Shown here in pieces: positions 37,652 to 46,175 of a stretch of DNA of 64,000 nt. Origin of the DNA: Saccharophagus sp. K07 (GTDB lineage: Bacteria; Pseudomonadota; Gammaproteobacteria; Pseudomonadales; Cellvibrionaceae); NCBI RefSeq assembly GCF_014336955.1, contig NZ_QRAI01000005.1, forward strand, positions 298,141 through 362,140, written 5' to 3'. The position numbers and the translations under genes are program-made. The notes beneath the pieces were generated by a model that was given only the letters and a program-made list of their open reading frames with translations, was not told the origin of the DNA and searched no databases. Positions within the stretch are counted from its first letter, which is position 1. Each line of letters begins with the position of its first letter.

Positions 37652-37673
37652 TTTGAACTTAATCAGAGCTTCC
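37652..37673 (-). repeat. right terminal inverted repeat of the IS5-family element
   Basis: Reverse complement of the left end with 18 of 22 matching; followed by AAAG. Confidence 0.8.
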
Positions 37674-37946
37674 AAAGCATCAGATAAAGAGCTTTGCTGC
37701 CAATCTGTTTTGTGATCAGGATTCGGCACCTCGCCCACTGTTGGCTCCATATTTCGCAAATGTGGTTATCAAAACAGCTGTTGTTGCTTATCCAGCAGAG
37801 GCTGGATTGATTGAGGTTGGCGAGATCTGGTGAATCATAAATTTCATAATAGAATCATTAGGTTAATTATTTCTTTGGCGGTCAGATGCATCTGGCGCGA
37901 TCCTTGCGATAGGGCTGGCTTCTCGTAGATAACCCGGATTCGCGTC

Positions 37947-38924
37947 ATGAAAAACACCACATCACTGAAACGCAATTCATTGTTGCAGGCTGCCATTGCC
38001 GCCTTTTCCTTGTCGTCTTCTCTGGTTTTTGCCGCAGCTACGCAAGCTCCGGTTATTCCTGGTGTTATCAAAGAAGGCACACAAATCGAATTTATTAAAG
38101 AGGGATTCGAGGGTACAGAAGGGCCAATTGCTGCACCAGACGGCAGTTTGTTGTTTACCGAAACACGCGCCAATCGCATCACGCGAATCGCGCCTGATAA
38201 TTCCATTTCAACATTTTTGGAAAACACCAACGGCGCCAATGGTCTTGCATTTAATAAGCAGGGGGAACTGGTTGCGGTACAAGTCGCTGATACGCAAGTC
38301 GGTGTAATTTATCCGCAAGAGCGCAAGAAAGCCCTGGTTAAAGATTTCGACGGCAAAAAGTTCCAGCGGCCGAATGATCTGGTTTTGGCCAAAAATGGTG
38401 GAGTTTATTTTACCGACAGCGGCCTGAATCCAGGCGCTGATGCTAACGAAGAAAACCGTACCGGTGTTTATTACATTTCGCCGGAGGGTAAAACTTTGAA
38501 AGTGGCTGATGGAATTGAACGACCCAACGGTATTCAATTGAGTCGGGATGAAAAAACGCTTTATGTTGCCAACACCTACAGTGACTACGTGCTGGCGTTT
38601 GACGTGAAAAAAGATGGCACTCTCGGCAAGCGTCGCAATTTCGCCAAACTTTCCGCTGGCTTGACGAAAAGCGATGCAGGTGTTTTAACGAGCGGCGCGG
38701 ACGGTCTAGCAGTGGATGATAAAGATCGTCTTTACGTTGCCACTAACAGCGGTATCGAAGTGTTCGATAAAAAGGGTAAAGCAGTCGGCGTTATCCCTGT
38801 TCCGCACAAACCACAAAATATCGCATTTGCCGGTGCAGATAAAAAGACGCTGTATGTTGTGGGACGCGGCGCTGCCTACAAAATTGCGGTGGAAACGCCC
38901 GGATATACCGGCAGAGCTAAATAA
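37947..38924 (+). CDS. exported SMP-30/gluconolactonase-like beta-propeller protein
   Basis: 325 aa. Signal peptide (LLQAAIAAFSLSSSLVFAAA), then SMP-30 blades with EGPIAAPDGSLLFTET, FQRPNDLVLAKNGGVYFTDS and IERPNGIQLSRDEKTLYVAN, which carry the metal-binding Glu, Asn and Asp positions of the lactonase family. Probably hydrolyses a sugar lactone or related ester in the periplasm; the true substrate is unknown. ATG 37947. 20 nt before the dienelactone-hydrolase gene, so the two likely form an operon. Confidence 0.87.
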   Translation: MKNTTSLKRNSLLQAAIAAFSLSSSLVFAAATQAPVIPGVIKEGTQIEFIKEGFEGTEGPIAAPDGSLLFTETRANRITRIAPDNSISTFLENTNGANGLAFNKQGELVAVQVADTQVGVIYPQERKKALVKDFDGKKFQRPNDLVLAKNGGVYFTDSGLNPGADANEENRTGVYYISPEGKTLKVADGIERPNGIQLSRDEKTLYVANTYSDYVLAFDVKKDGTLGKRRNFAKLSAGLTKSDAGVLTSGADGLAVDDKDRLYVATNSGIEVFDKKGKAVGVIPVPHKPQNIAFAGADKKTLYVVGRGAAYKIAVETPGYTGRAK

Positions 38925-38944
38925 TCGAATCAGAGGGCCTCGCA

Positions 38945-39838
38945 ATGACACGCAAAACTGTCAACGATTTTCATCCCGAAGTTCTGCGCTTGTTTGATCG
39001 TTATGTTCACGGCGACGCATCGCGACGAGATTTTTTGCTCGGCGCGGCAAAATATGCGGCGCTAAGTGGCGTGAGCGCCACAACATTGCTGCAGGCATTG
39101 AGTCCAAAATTTGCAGAAGCGCAACAAATCAAACCTGACGATGCGCGTCTGCATGCTGAATATGTGGAATATCCATCATCCAAGGGCAATGGAAAATTGC
39201 GCGGTTATCTGGTGAAGCCTGCAAAAGCCTCCGGGAAATTGCCAACCGTATTGGTGGTGCATGAAAATCGCGGTTTGAATCCGCATATCGAAGACATTAC
39301 TCGCCGTATTGCCCTGGATAATTTTATTGCGTTTGCGCCAGATGCTTTGTTTACCGTCGGCGGTTATCCAGGTGACGAAGATAAAGCGCGCGAATTGTTC
39401 CAAACCTTGGATCAAACCAAAACCTTGGAAGATTTTGTTACTGCTGCGGATATTCTGAAAAAACATCCGGAAGGCAACGGCAAAGTAGGGGTGGTCGGCT
39501 TCTGTTATGGCGGAGGTATTTCCAATGCGCTCGCCACACGTATTCCAGATTTGGGCGCAGCCGTACCGTTTTACGGACGCCCGGCAGAAACCAAGGAAGT
39601 AAGCAAAATCAAAGCGCCGCTGTTGATTCATTTCGCTGAGAATGACGAGCGAATTAATGCGGCTTGGCCGGAATACGAAGCAGCCTTGAAAGCCGCCAAG
39701 GTAAATTATCAGGCCTATCTCTATCCAGGTACTCAGCACGGATTCAATAACGACACTACGCCGCGTTTCGACGAGGCTGCCGCAAAACTGGCCTGGAGCC
39801 GCACGATTAATTTCTTCAACCAACACTTGCGCGGATAA
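38945..39838 (+). CDS. Tat-exported dienelactone hydrolase family protein
   Basis: 297 aa. The N-terminus has a twin-arginine motif (ASRRDFLLGAAKYAALSG) set unusually far in, near residue 28. The DLH fold has the nucleophile Cys in GVVGFCYGGGIS, Asp in FAENDERINAAW and His in YPGTQHGFNND, a Cys-Asp-His triad. An accessory Glu region HENRGLNPHIED is conserved. Substrate is a lactone or ester, not known here. Follows the SMP-30 gene, hinting at a shared periplasmic lactone pathway. Confidence 0.9.
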   Translation: MTRKTVNDFHPEVLRLFDRYVHGDASRRDFLLGAAKYAALSGVSATTLLQALSPKFAEAQQIKPDDARLHAEYVEYPSSKGNGKLRGYLVKPAKASGKLPTVLVVHENRGLNPHIEDITRRIALDNFIAFAPDALFTVGGYPGDEDKARELFQTLDQTKTLEDFVTAADILKKHPEGNGKVGVVGFCYGGGISNALATRIPDLGAAVPFYGRPAETKEVSKIKAPLLIHFAENDERINAAWPEYEAALKAAKVNYQAYLYPGTQHGFNNDTTPRFDEAAAKLAWSRTINFFNQHLRG

Positions 39839-39874
39839 GCCGCGCAAGATCTTTTTGTTTATTAAGGACCTGCT

Positions 39875-40564
39875 ATGAAGTTACGCAAAATAGTTGCTGT
39901 ATTTCCCTTGGTTTTGATGTGTTCACAAGGGTTTGCGCAAACTACCGCTCAACCGGAACAACCCAAACCACCGCTTAGCTTTTTTGTGACCAGTGTTGGT
40001 ACAGGTAAAGGTGCCGACCTTGGCGGCTTGGCTGGCGCTGATGCACATTGCCAAAAATTGGCGACTGCAGTGGGGGCTGGAAATAAAACATGGCGTGCTT
40101 ACCTCAGCACACAGGCGGTTGATGGCAAACCTGCGGTCAATGCACGAGATCGTATTGGTAAAGGCCCTTGGTACAACGCTGCGGGTGTTGCGATTGCCAA
40201 TGATGTTGCCCATTTGCACGGTGACACACTGGAGCAAGCTCGTCTGGGTAACAACCTCAGTCTGCGTACGGTTTTGACGGAAAAAAATGAATCCATCAAC
40301 GGCGGTTTTGCTCGACCCAACCAGCACGACATCCTGACCGGTTCACAGCCTGACGGCACTGCCTATCCTCCAGGCGAAGACAAGACCTGTTCCAATTTCA
40401 CCAGCAGCGCGGATGGCAAAGGTTCTGCGCGTGTAGGTCACTTCGATAGAACCGGTGGTGGCAGCACCTCCTGGAACTCTGTTCACGACAGCCGCGGTTG
40501 CAGTCAGAGCAATCTGGAAGCGACTGGTGGGGCTGGTCTCTTTTATTGTTTCGCGATTAATTAA
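39875..40564 (+). CDS. secreted C-type-lectin-like protein
   Basis: 229 aa with signal peptide (VFPLVLMCSQGFAQ). The body has the pattern GGLAGADAHCQKLA, KTWRAYLSTQ, a WNS box (GSTSWNSVHDSRGC) and paired Cys, which I associate with lectin-type (DUF1554-like) exported domains seen in several proteobacteria. Binding partner unknown. Starts 36 nt after the dienelactone hydrolase stop with AAGGA upstream, so it may belong to that operon. Confidence 0.55.
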   Translation: MKLRKIVAVFPLVLMCSQGFAQTTAQPEQPKPPLSFFVTSVGTGKGADLGGLAGADAHCQKLATAVGAGNKTWRAYLSTQAVDGKPAVNARDRIGKGPWYNAAGVAIANDVAHLHGDTLEQARLGNNLSLRTVLTEKNESINGGFARPNQHDILTGSQPDGTAYPPGEDKTCSNFTSSADGKGSARVGHFDRTGGGSTSWNSVHDSRGCSQSNLEATGGAGLFYCFAIN

Positions 40565-40986
40565 TCGTTGGCTTTAAAAAACACCCAGTGTTGTTGACGC
40601 TGGGTGGGGGACATTTATTGTCTCGACAAGGTTGTCTTTCATGGATGCACGGATGCGCGTGTTTTTAGCGCGTATCACCTTCACTCGCGACGCCGCCCAG
40701 GCTAGCGCTTTTGGGGTATGAGTTTTCATACCCTTTTTTTGTTTTCTCTAGCTTATTTTTCCACCAATTTCTGAGCTGTTACCTTTCGCGATTGCCCGCA
40801 CTTTCCATCACTGCTGTAGCGGCAAATGAATAATTTAATCGTTTGCTATTGAGTAAAAAAATTACGCAATCTTTTTGGAATATGGCCCGCTAGTTGCTCC
40901 TACCCCTGCGGAAGCACGAAGTGGAAAAAATCTGCTGCTTTTCCACCAAAAATAATCGGCAATAGCAACAGTTGTGGAGTCATTTG
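40565..40986. other. intergenic region with two hairpins
   Basis: 422 nt. First hairpin (CACCCAG / CTGGGTG, about 40579-40605) lies just after the lectin-like gene. A second, strong terminator sits at 40714-40740. The distal part upstream of the DUF1549 gene presumably holds its promoter, but no consensus stands out. Confidence 0.4.
40714..40740 (+). terminator. rho-independent terminator, detached from any gene
   Basis: GGGTATGA pairs with TCATACCC around GTTT, followed by seven T. It is 150 nt beyond the nearest upstream stop codon. Confidence 0.85.
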
Positions 40987-43329
40987 ATGAAAATTAAAAA
41001 GTTATATCTCGCTCTGCTCTTGAGCGTACCGGCGGCCTGGGCCGCCAGTGGCGATAAAGGCAAAAAAGATGAGAAAGACGAACTCGTATATAAGCCCGCT
41101 GCTGTTGCCCGTGACTGGGCGTATAAGCCAGTAGCGCATGTATCCGTTCCTGATGTTAAACAGAAGGATTGGGTTCGCACTCCAATTGATGCCTTCATCC
41201 TGGAGAAAATCGAAAGCTATGGCTTGAAACCAGCACCAGATGCTGACCGCGGCACCTTTATCCGCCGTGCAACTCTGGATGCATGGGGCTTGCTGCCAAC
41301 GCCAGAGGAAATCGAAGCCTTTGAAAAAGATCGCTCTCCCAACGCTTATGAAAAGCTGGTGGATCGCCTGTTGGCTTCTCCACACTTTGGTGAGCGCCAA
41401 GCACGTCGCTGGTTGGATTTGGCTCGTTATGCCGATAGTTCTGGTTTCCAAAACGACCAAACACGTCCGAACAACTGGCGCTATCGCGACTATGTGATTA
41501 ACGCATTTAACACCGATAAGCCGTTCGACCGTTTCATCCAAGAGCAAATCGCCGGTGATGAATTGTGGCCAGATAATCAGGAAGCCAAAATCGCAACCGG
41601 ATTCCTGGCAGGCTATCCAGATAACGCCAACTCACGCGACCTGGTACAGCGCCATTATCAAATTGCTACCGATATCACTGATCTCGTGGGCGAAACATTC
41701 CTTGCATCGACTATTGGTTGCGCCCGTTGCCACAACCACAAAGTCGACAAGATTACGCAAAAAGAATATTTCGAGTTGCAGGCTTATTTCTCCAACGTAG
41801 CCTTCAACGAGAAAACTCCAATTCAACCGGGCACTGAAACTGAGTGGGATTTGCGTTTTGCTGAACAGCAGGCCATTTACCAAGAAGCCACGAAAGACAT
41901 TCGCGCAGCACAAAAAGCGGTTGTCGATGAAATTCGCGATATAGGTCTGCGCTACTACAAAGAGCGTTATCTGACCGACAGTCGTGAGGCGATTTTCAAG
42001 CCTGAAAAAGATTGGACTCCGCTGGATAAATGGGTCAACCACCGTTTGAAAAGCGTAGTAACTGAAGGCAACATCGCCAGCTATTTGGCTGATGCGAGCA
42101 AAAAGGGTTTCCCTGATTATTCTCTGCGTTATGTTGAGTTGAAGCTGGAATACGACCGCTTGGCCGCTGAGCTGAAAAAATACGACAGCCTGCGTCCTAC
42201 AGGTGGTTCTGCTTTCTACACTACAGCAATCGAGTTAGGACCGGAGCCGATTCCAATTCATGTTCGCTTTACCGGTATTCATGAGCGTCCATTGGAAGAA
42301 GTTCAGCCTGGCTTACCCGCACTTTGGGTTGGCGATAACGAACCTGAAATTATTCCGACCGCAACCTCTACAGGTCGTCGCAGCGCATTGGCTAAATGGA
42401 TTTCCAGTCCGGAAAACCCGCTGACAGCTCGCGTATATGTCAACCGTGTGTGGGCTCAGTATTTCAGCCGCGGCATAGTTGGCACTCCGGGTGACTTCGG
42501 TCGCGCTGGTGATAAACCAACACATCCGGAATTGTTGGATTACCTCGCGCGCACATTTGTGGAAAACAACTGGAGCGTAAAACAACTGCATCGCGAAATT
42601 TTGTTGTCGCATGTATACCGCCAATCTTCTGAAGAGCGCCCTGAAGTCAATGCGATAGACCCTGACAACCATTTGTTGGCTGTTTATCCACGCAAGCGTT
42701 TGGAAGCGGAAGAAATTCGTGATGCCTTGTTGTATGCGGCTGGTGAATTGAATCCGACAGTTGGTGGTCCTGCGGTATTCCCCCCATTGCCGCCCAATAT
42801 CAACTCTTTGGGTACCGACTTTAATGGTGGTGGTTTGTGGGCAGTGTCTAAGAACCCAGAGGATCACAAGCGTCGCAGCATTTACACCTTTGTTCGTCGC
42901 AGCTTGCCGTATCCGTTCACTGCAACATTTGACCCGGCTGATCCGTCTGCGCCACACCATAAACGTGATGTCACCACGACTCCGTTGCAGGCTCTGACGT
43001 TGTTCAACAGTGATTTGGTGACTGCATGGTCGCAGTCTTTGGCTGGCCGAGTTATTTCTGAAGCGGGAACCAATACGGACGCACAGATTGCACACTTGTA
43101 TCGCATTTTGTTTGCACGTACTCCGACGCGCACTGAAAAAGCTGAATTAAAGAACTTCTTAAAAGAGCAGGAAAAAATTATTCAAGAAAAAGCATGGACC
43201 GATAAGTTTGAAGTCGCCGTACCAGTCGGTTTGAAGGATACGCGTAAGCTGGATCCGTTCAAGGCTGCCGCATTTGTCGATCTTGTGCACACGGTCGCGA
43301 ATTCCAACGACTTTGCCTATCGCTTCTAG
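40987..43329 (+). CDS. DUF1549/DUF1553 exported protein with heme motif
   Basis: 780 aa with signal peptide (LYLALLLSVPAAWAA). DUF1549 spans about 60-260 (PIDAFILEKIESYGL, LLASPHFGERQARRWLDLAR) and includes C245ARCH249, a c-type heme attachment motif; DUF1553 spans about 440-740 (SALAKWISSPENPLTARVYV, KQLHREILLSHVYRQSS, HKRDVTTTPLQALTLFN). Such proteins are very numerous in Planctomycetes and rarely characterised. ATG 40987 follows GGAG at 7 nt. Paired with a DUF1501 gene, as usual for the family. Confidence 0.88.
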   Translation: MKIKKLYLALLLSVPAAWAASGDKGKKDEKDELVYKPAAVARDWAYKPVAHVSVPDVKQKDWVRTPIDAFILEKIESYGLKPAPDADRGTFIRRATLDAWGLLPTPEEIEAFEKDRSPNAYEKLVDRLLASPHFGERQARRWLDLARYADSSGFQNDQTRPNNWRYRDYVINAFNTDKPFDRFIQEQIAGDELWPDNQEAKIATGFLAGYPDNANSRDLVQRHYQIATDITDLVGETFLASTIGCARCHNHKVDKITQKEYFELQAYFSNVAFNEKTPIQPGTETEWDLRFAEQQAIYQEATKDIRAAQKAVVDEIRDIGLRYYKERYLTDSREAIFKPEKDWTPLDKWVNHRLKSVVTEGNIASYLADASKKGFPDYSLRYVELKLEYDRLAAELKKYDSLRPTGGSAFYTTAIELGPEPIPIHVRFTGIHERPLEEVQPGLPALWVGDNEPEIIPTATSTGRRSALAKWISSPENPLTARVYVNRVWAQYFSRGIVGTPGDFGRAGDKPTHPELLDYLARTFVENNWSVKQLHREILLSHVYRQSSEERPEVNAIDPDNHLLAVYPRKRLEAEEIRDALLYAAGELNPTVGGPAVFPPLPPNINSLGTDFNGGGLWAVSKNPEDHKRRSIYTFVRRSLPYPFTATFDPADPSAPHHKRDVTTTPLQALTLFNSDLVTAWSQSLAGRVISEAGTNTDAQIAHLYRILFARTPTRTEKAELKNFLKEQEKIIQEKAWTDKFEVAVPVGLKDTRKLDPFKAAAFVDLVHTVANSNDFAYRF

Positions 43330-43342
43330 ATGCCGTTCAAAT

Positions 43343-43385
43343 TGCTGAGCTTGGTATCTCGACTGCCAGAGCTCAGCAGATTTTT
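43343..43385 (+). terminator. hairpin between DUF1549/1553 and DUF1501 genes
   Basis: TGCTGAGCT pairs with AGCTCAGCA, extended inside by TGG/CCA, then GATTTTT. Likely partial terminator. Confidence 0.6.
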
Positions 43386-43424
43386 GATAAGGCATCCATA
43401 AATTTGAATAAACGAGGATTATTT

Positions 43425-44870
43425 ATGACAAACGAATCACGACGACATTTTTTGCAACACGCTGGATTGGGGCTTGGAGCTGCAGCATTATCTGGATTTG
43501 TTCCTGGTCTCGGTTTTATCAACGCCGCAACCGCAGCGCAATTAATTGATCCGCTGGCACCGAAGGAACCACATTTTCCGGCGAAAGTAAAATCAGTGAT
43601 CTGGCTCCACCAGAACGGTGCTCCCAGTACTCTGGATTTGTACGATTACAAACCCGATTTGATTAAATTGGCTGGCAAACCGGTACCCGATTCATTTTTG
43701 ACTGGTATCAAAACCAGTACCCAAGGTGGCGTGAACACGTTGTTCGACGGCAAGCGCTCTTGGAAACAATACGGTGAGAGCGGCGCATGGTTTTCTGACT
43801 TGCTGCCAAACTTGGCTCAACACGCGGATAAATTGACTTTTATTAAATCCAGCGTGACCATAGGTGCGACTCACGATATTTCCATTTTGAAACTCAATAC
43901 TGGTGACCTGAACCCTGGCCGTCCTTCATTGGGCGCTTGGATTTCTTACGCATTGGGTTCCGCAAATCCCGATTTGCCGCCTTATGTCGTAATGTACAAC
44001 AGTCCATCCGAGCCTCGCGCTGGATCGGCCAACTGGAATTCCGGCTTCCTGCCTGCGGTTTATCAAGGTACTGCTTTCCGTCCTGGCCCGTCTCCGATTT
44101 ATTACCTGGAGCGCCCAGAGTTGCGTACCGCAGAACAGCAACGCAAATCATTGGATCTGTTGCGTCGCCTGAACCAATTGGGCAGCGAACGCTATCCATC
44201 TGATACCGAATTGAAAGCGCGTCTGCGTTCATACGATTTGGCCGATCGCATGCAAGTTGCCGCGCCTGCAGCGGTTGATTTGAGCAACGAATCTGAAGCT
44301 ACCAAAGAACTGTACGGCATCAACGATCCCATCAGCAGCAGCTACGGTACCGTGTTGCTGCGCGCTCGACGCCTGGTAGAACGCGGTGTGCGTTTTATTC
44401 AGGTCGTGAGTGGTGCGCCGGAAGGTGAGACCGATATCGTCAGCTGGGATGCGCATGACGAATTGGATAAGAACCACGGTTTGATGGCGAAAATGGTCGA
44501 CAAACCCATCGCCGGTTTGTTGCACGATCTGAAAACCCTCGGTTTGCTCGACACCACATTGGTTGTTTGGACTTCCGAATTCGGTCGTACTTCCTGGGGC
44601 GAAAGCGGTACTGGTCGCGACCACAACCCATGGGGTTACACCCAGTGGTTGGCCGGTGGCGGCTTGAAAGCTGGTTTCACCTACGGCGGAACCGACGAAA
44701 TTGGTTTGCAGGTTGCGGATAAAAACACCGCAGTCGATACCTACGATCTACACGCGACTGTGCTGCATCTGTTGGGTCTCAACCACCTGAAGACCACTTT
44801 CATTCACAACGGCCGTTCAGAGCGACCAACGGTAGTGTATGGCAAGGTAGTCAAGGACATCCTGGCCTAA
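43425..44870 (+). CDS. Tat-exported DUF1501 protein
   Basis: 481 aa. Tat signal with SRRHFLQHAGLGLGAAALSG. The DUF1501 fold is related to alkaline phosphatase/sulfatase enzymes: VIWLHQNGAPSTLDLYDYKP at the N-terminal metal-site region, SWDAHDELDKNH, VVWTSEFGRTSWGES and GRDHNPWGYTQWLAGGGL. These positions are conserved in the family; the substrate is unknown. ATG 43425 after CGAGGA. It follows the DUF1549/DUF1553 gene by 95 nt, the classical family pairing. Confidence 0.88.
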   Translation: MTNESRRHFLQHAGLGLGAAALSGFVPGLGFINAATAAQLIDPLAPKEPHFPAKVKSVIWLHQNGAPSTLDLYDYKPDLIKLAGKPVPDSFLTGIKTSTQGGVNTLFDGKRSWKQYGESGAWFSDLLPNLAQHADKLTFIKSSVTIGATHDISILKLNTGDLNPGRPSLGAWISYALGSANPDLPPYVVMYNSPSEPRAGSANWNSGFLPAVYQGTAFRPGPSPIYYLERPELRTAEQQRKSLDLLRRLNQLGSERYPSDTELKARLRSYDLADRMQVAAPAAVDLSNESEATKELYGINDPISSSYGTVLLRARRLVERGVRFIQVVSGAPEGETDIVSWDAHDELDKNHGLMAKMVDKPIAGLLHDLKTLGLLDTTLVVWTSEFGRTSWGESGTGRDHNPWGYTQWLAGGGLKAGFTYGGTDEIGLQVADKNTAVDTYDLHATVLHLLGLNHLKTTFIHNGRSERPTVVYGKVVKDILA

Positions 44871-44904
44871 CACTTTCGGCCGCTTGATTACTGTCTCTCT
44901 CTTG

Positions 44905-44943
44905 GCGGAGCGAAGGAGTGACACCTTCGCATCCGCGTTTTTT
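44905..44943 (+). terminator. rho-independent terminator after DUF1501 gene
   Basis: GCGGA + GCGAAGG pairs with CCTTCGC + TCCGC (one bulged A), loop AGTGACA, followed by GTTTTTT. It lies directly in front of the cytochrome gene, which may receive read-through or have its own start. Confidence 0.75.
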
Positions 44944-44954
44944 GGAAGAGGTTT

Positions 44955-45353
44955 ATGAAGAAGTTTTTTGCACCTGCATTAACGGTGCTGGTACTAACCG
45001 CTCAAGTAACATTTTCTACCCATGCCGCCTACACCACAGTGGACATGGATTTGATGCAGGAAATTGAAGAAATCAATGATAGTCTTGCATCCAATATCGC
45101 ACTGGAAAAAGCCGAAGCTTCACTGGCCGATGCTCGTCAGCTCAAAGAGTTATTTGTGGTTGTCGAAGGGCATTACGCGACTTTGAATGAGCCAAACGCC
45201 GAAGATGCCTTGGCCATTTCCCGCGATAGTCTCAGGCTTGCAGGATCCATCATTGATTTTGTAACGCAAAAGGATTTTGAAAGCGCAGCAAACTCTGCAA
45301 CAGATCTTTCCCGTGCCTGCCGTGCATGTCATGTGTTTTATCGAGAAGATTGA
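44955..45353 (+). CDS. small class II c-type cytochrome (c'-like)
   Basis: 132 aa. Signal peptide (APALTVLVLTAQVTFSTHA), an all-helical body, and the heme motif C122RACH126 close to the C-terminus followed by VFYRED, which is the class II cytochrome c arrangement (c'/c556) with C-terminal heme in a four-helix bundle. Periplasmic electron carrier. The stop TGA shares its A with the next ATG (TGATG), so it is coupled to the di-heme cytochrome. Confidence 0.8.
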   Translation: MKKFFAPALTVLVLTAQVTFSTHAAYTTVDMDLMQEIEEINDSLASNIALEKAEASLADARQLKELFVVVEGHYATLNEPNAEDALAISRDSLRLAGSIIDFVTQKDFESAANSATDLSRACRACHVFYRED

Positions 45354-46045
45354 TGCGCAAACAAAATTGGTTGGTAGTTACAGTATTGGTTGCGTGTCAA
45401 AGTTTCAGCGTTCCAATCCAAGCCTTGGACACTTCCGGACTGGTGGGCGATCCCGCAGCAGGTGCGTTTAAAGCGGATGACGAACGCTGTCGCGAGTGCC
45501 ATGGCGATCACGGCGAAATTAAAACTCACGGCAGTAATGAAGCCACAAAAATACCGCGGCTTGCTGGTCAGCATCCGCAGTATTTGCTCAAGCAACTGGG
45601 GGATTTTGCCAGCGGAGCGCGCAAATACGATTTTATGAATCGTATTGCGGCGGATATAGCAGCGCAGGACGCTGTCGATATCATTGCGCACTTCACCAGA
45701 CCTGAATTTGATGTGCGCAACCCCAAAGAGAGCACAGATTTCACAGATGAATCGGCTCGCGCAAATGCACAGCGAATTTATCAGCAAGGTGATAGCGCGC
45801 GCGGACTGCCAAGTTGCGCTTCCTGTCACGGTGCCGACGGTCGTAGCACAGTGACACAACCCGAAGTCGTAGCGGAGCTGATTCCAGTGGTAGCAGGGCA
45901 GGACCGTTATTATCTGCAGGAGCAATTGTTGAACTGGCGCAGCGGTGCGCGCAGCAATAGCCCGGCAGGCATAATGAACCGTGCGGTGCAGGGGCTTAGT
46001 GATAGCGAAATAAACGCATTGGCGATTTATCTCGAAGGCCTGTAA
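45353..46045 (+). CDS. di-heme cytochrome c (c4-like)
   Basis: 230 aa. Signal peptide (WLVVTVLVACQSFSVPIQA). Two class I heme motifs: CRECH at 46-50 and CASCH at 155-159, each followed by an axial Met region (FMNRIAADIA and IMNRAVQGLSD). The tandem arrangement is that of cytochrome c4. Translationally coupled to the small cytochrome; together with the DUF1549 heme protein it suggests a short periplasmic electron chain. ATG 45353 is used because of the overlap. Confidence 0.88.
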   Translation: MRKQNWLVVTVLVACQSFSVPIQALDTSGLVGDPAAGAFKADDERCRECHGDHGEIKTHGSNEATKIPRLAGQHPQYLLKQLGDFASGARKYDFMNRIAADIAAQDAVDIIAHFTRPEFDVRNPKESTDFTDESARANAQRIYQQGDSARGLPSCASCHGADGRSTVTQPEVVAELIPVVAGQDRYYLQEQLLNWRSGARSNSPAGIMNRAVQGLSDSEINALAIYLEGL

Positions 46046-46175
46046 CCTTCGGACATTAACAATTGAACGTTGCTTTTACATGGTCTTGCTAATGTGGCAA
46101 TGACTTTGCTCTGGCGGAATGATCTGAACAGGTAAAAAGCAGTCTCAACTATCAGCCGACTAAAAAGGGGCGAGT

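Larger units (their letters stand above)
36514..37673 (+). mobile_element. IS5-family insertion sequence, complete, 1160 bp
   Basis: Terminal inverted repeats of 22 bp (18 matching) at 36514-36535 and 37652-37673; the left starts GGAGCCTCTGGTTAAG, the right, read inwards, GGAAGCTCTGATTAAG. The element is bracketed by the 4-bp duplication AAAG at 36510-36513 and 37674-37677, which shows simple transposition into this site. One intact transposase lies inside. A perfect 14-bp hairpin follows the transposase stop. Confidence 0.85.

Noticed and set aside
39176..39847. 223-codon minus-strand open frame opposite the dienelactone hydrolase gene
   Set aside because: Antisense shadow; the plus-strand frame has all catalytic motifs.
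42313..43095. 260-codon minus-strand open frame opposite the DUF1549/DUF1553 gene
   Set aside because: Antisense shadow rich in Arg, Cys and Gln without recognisable domain.
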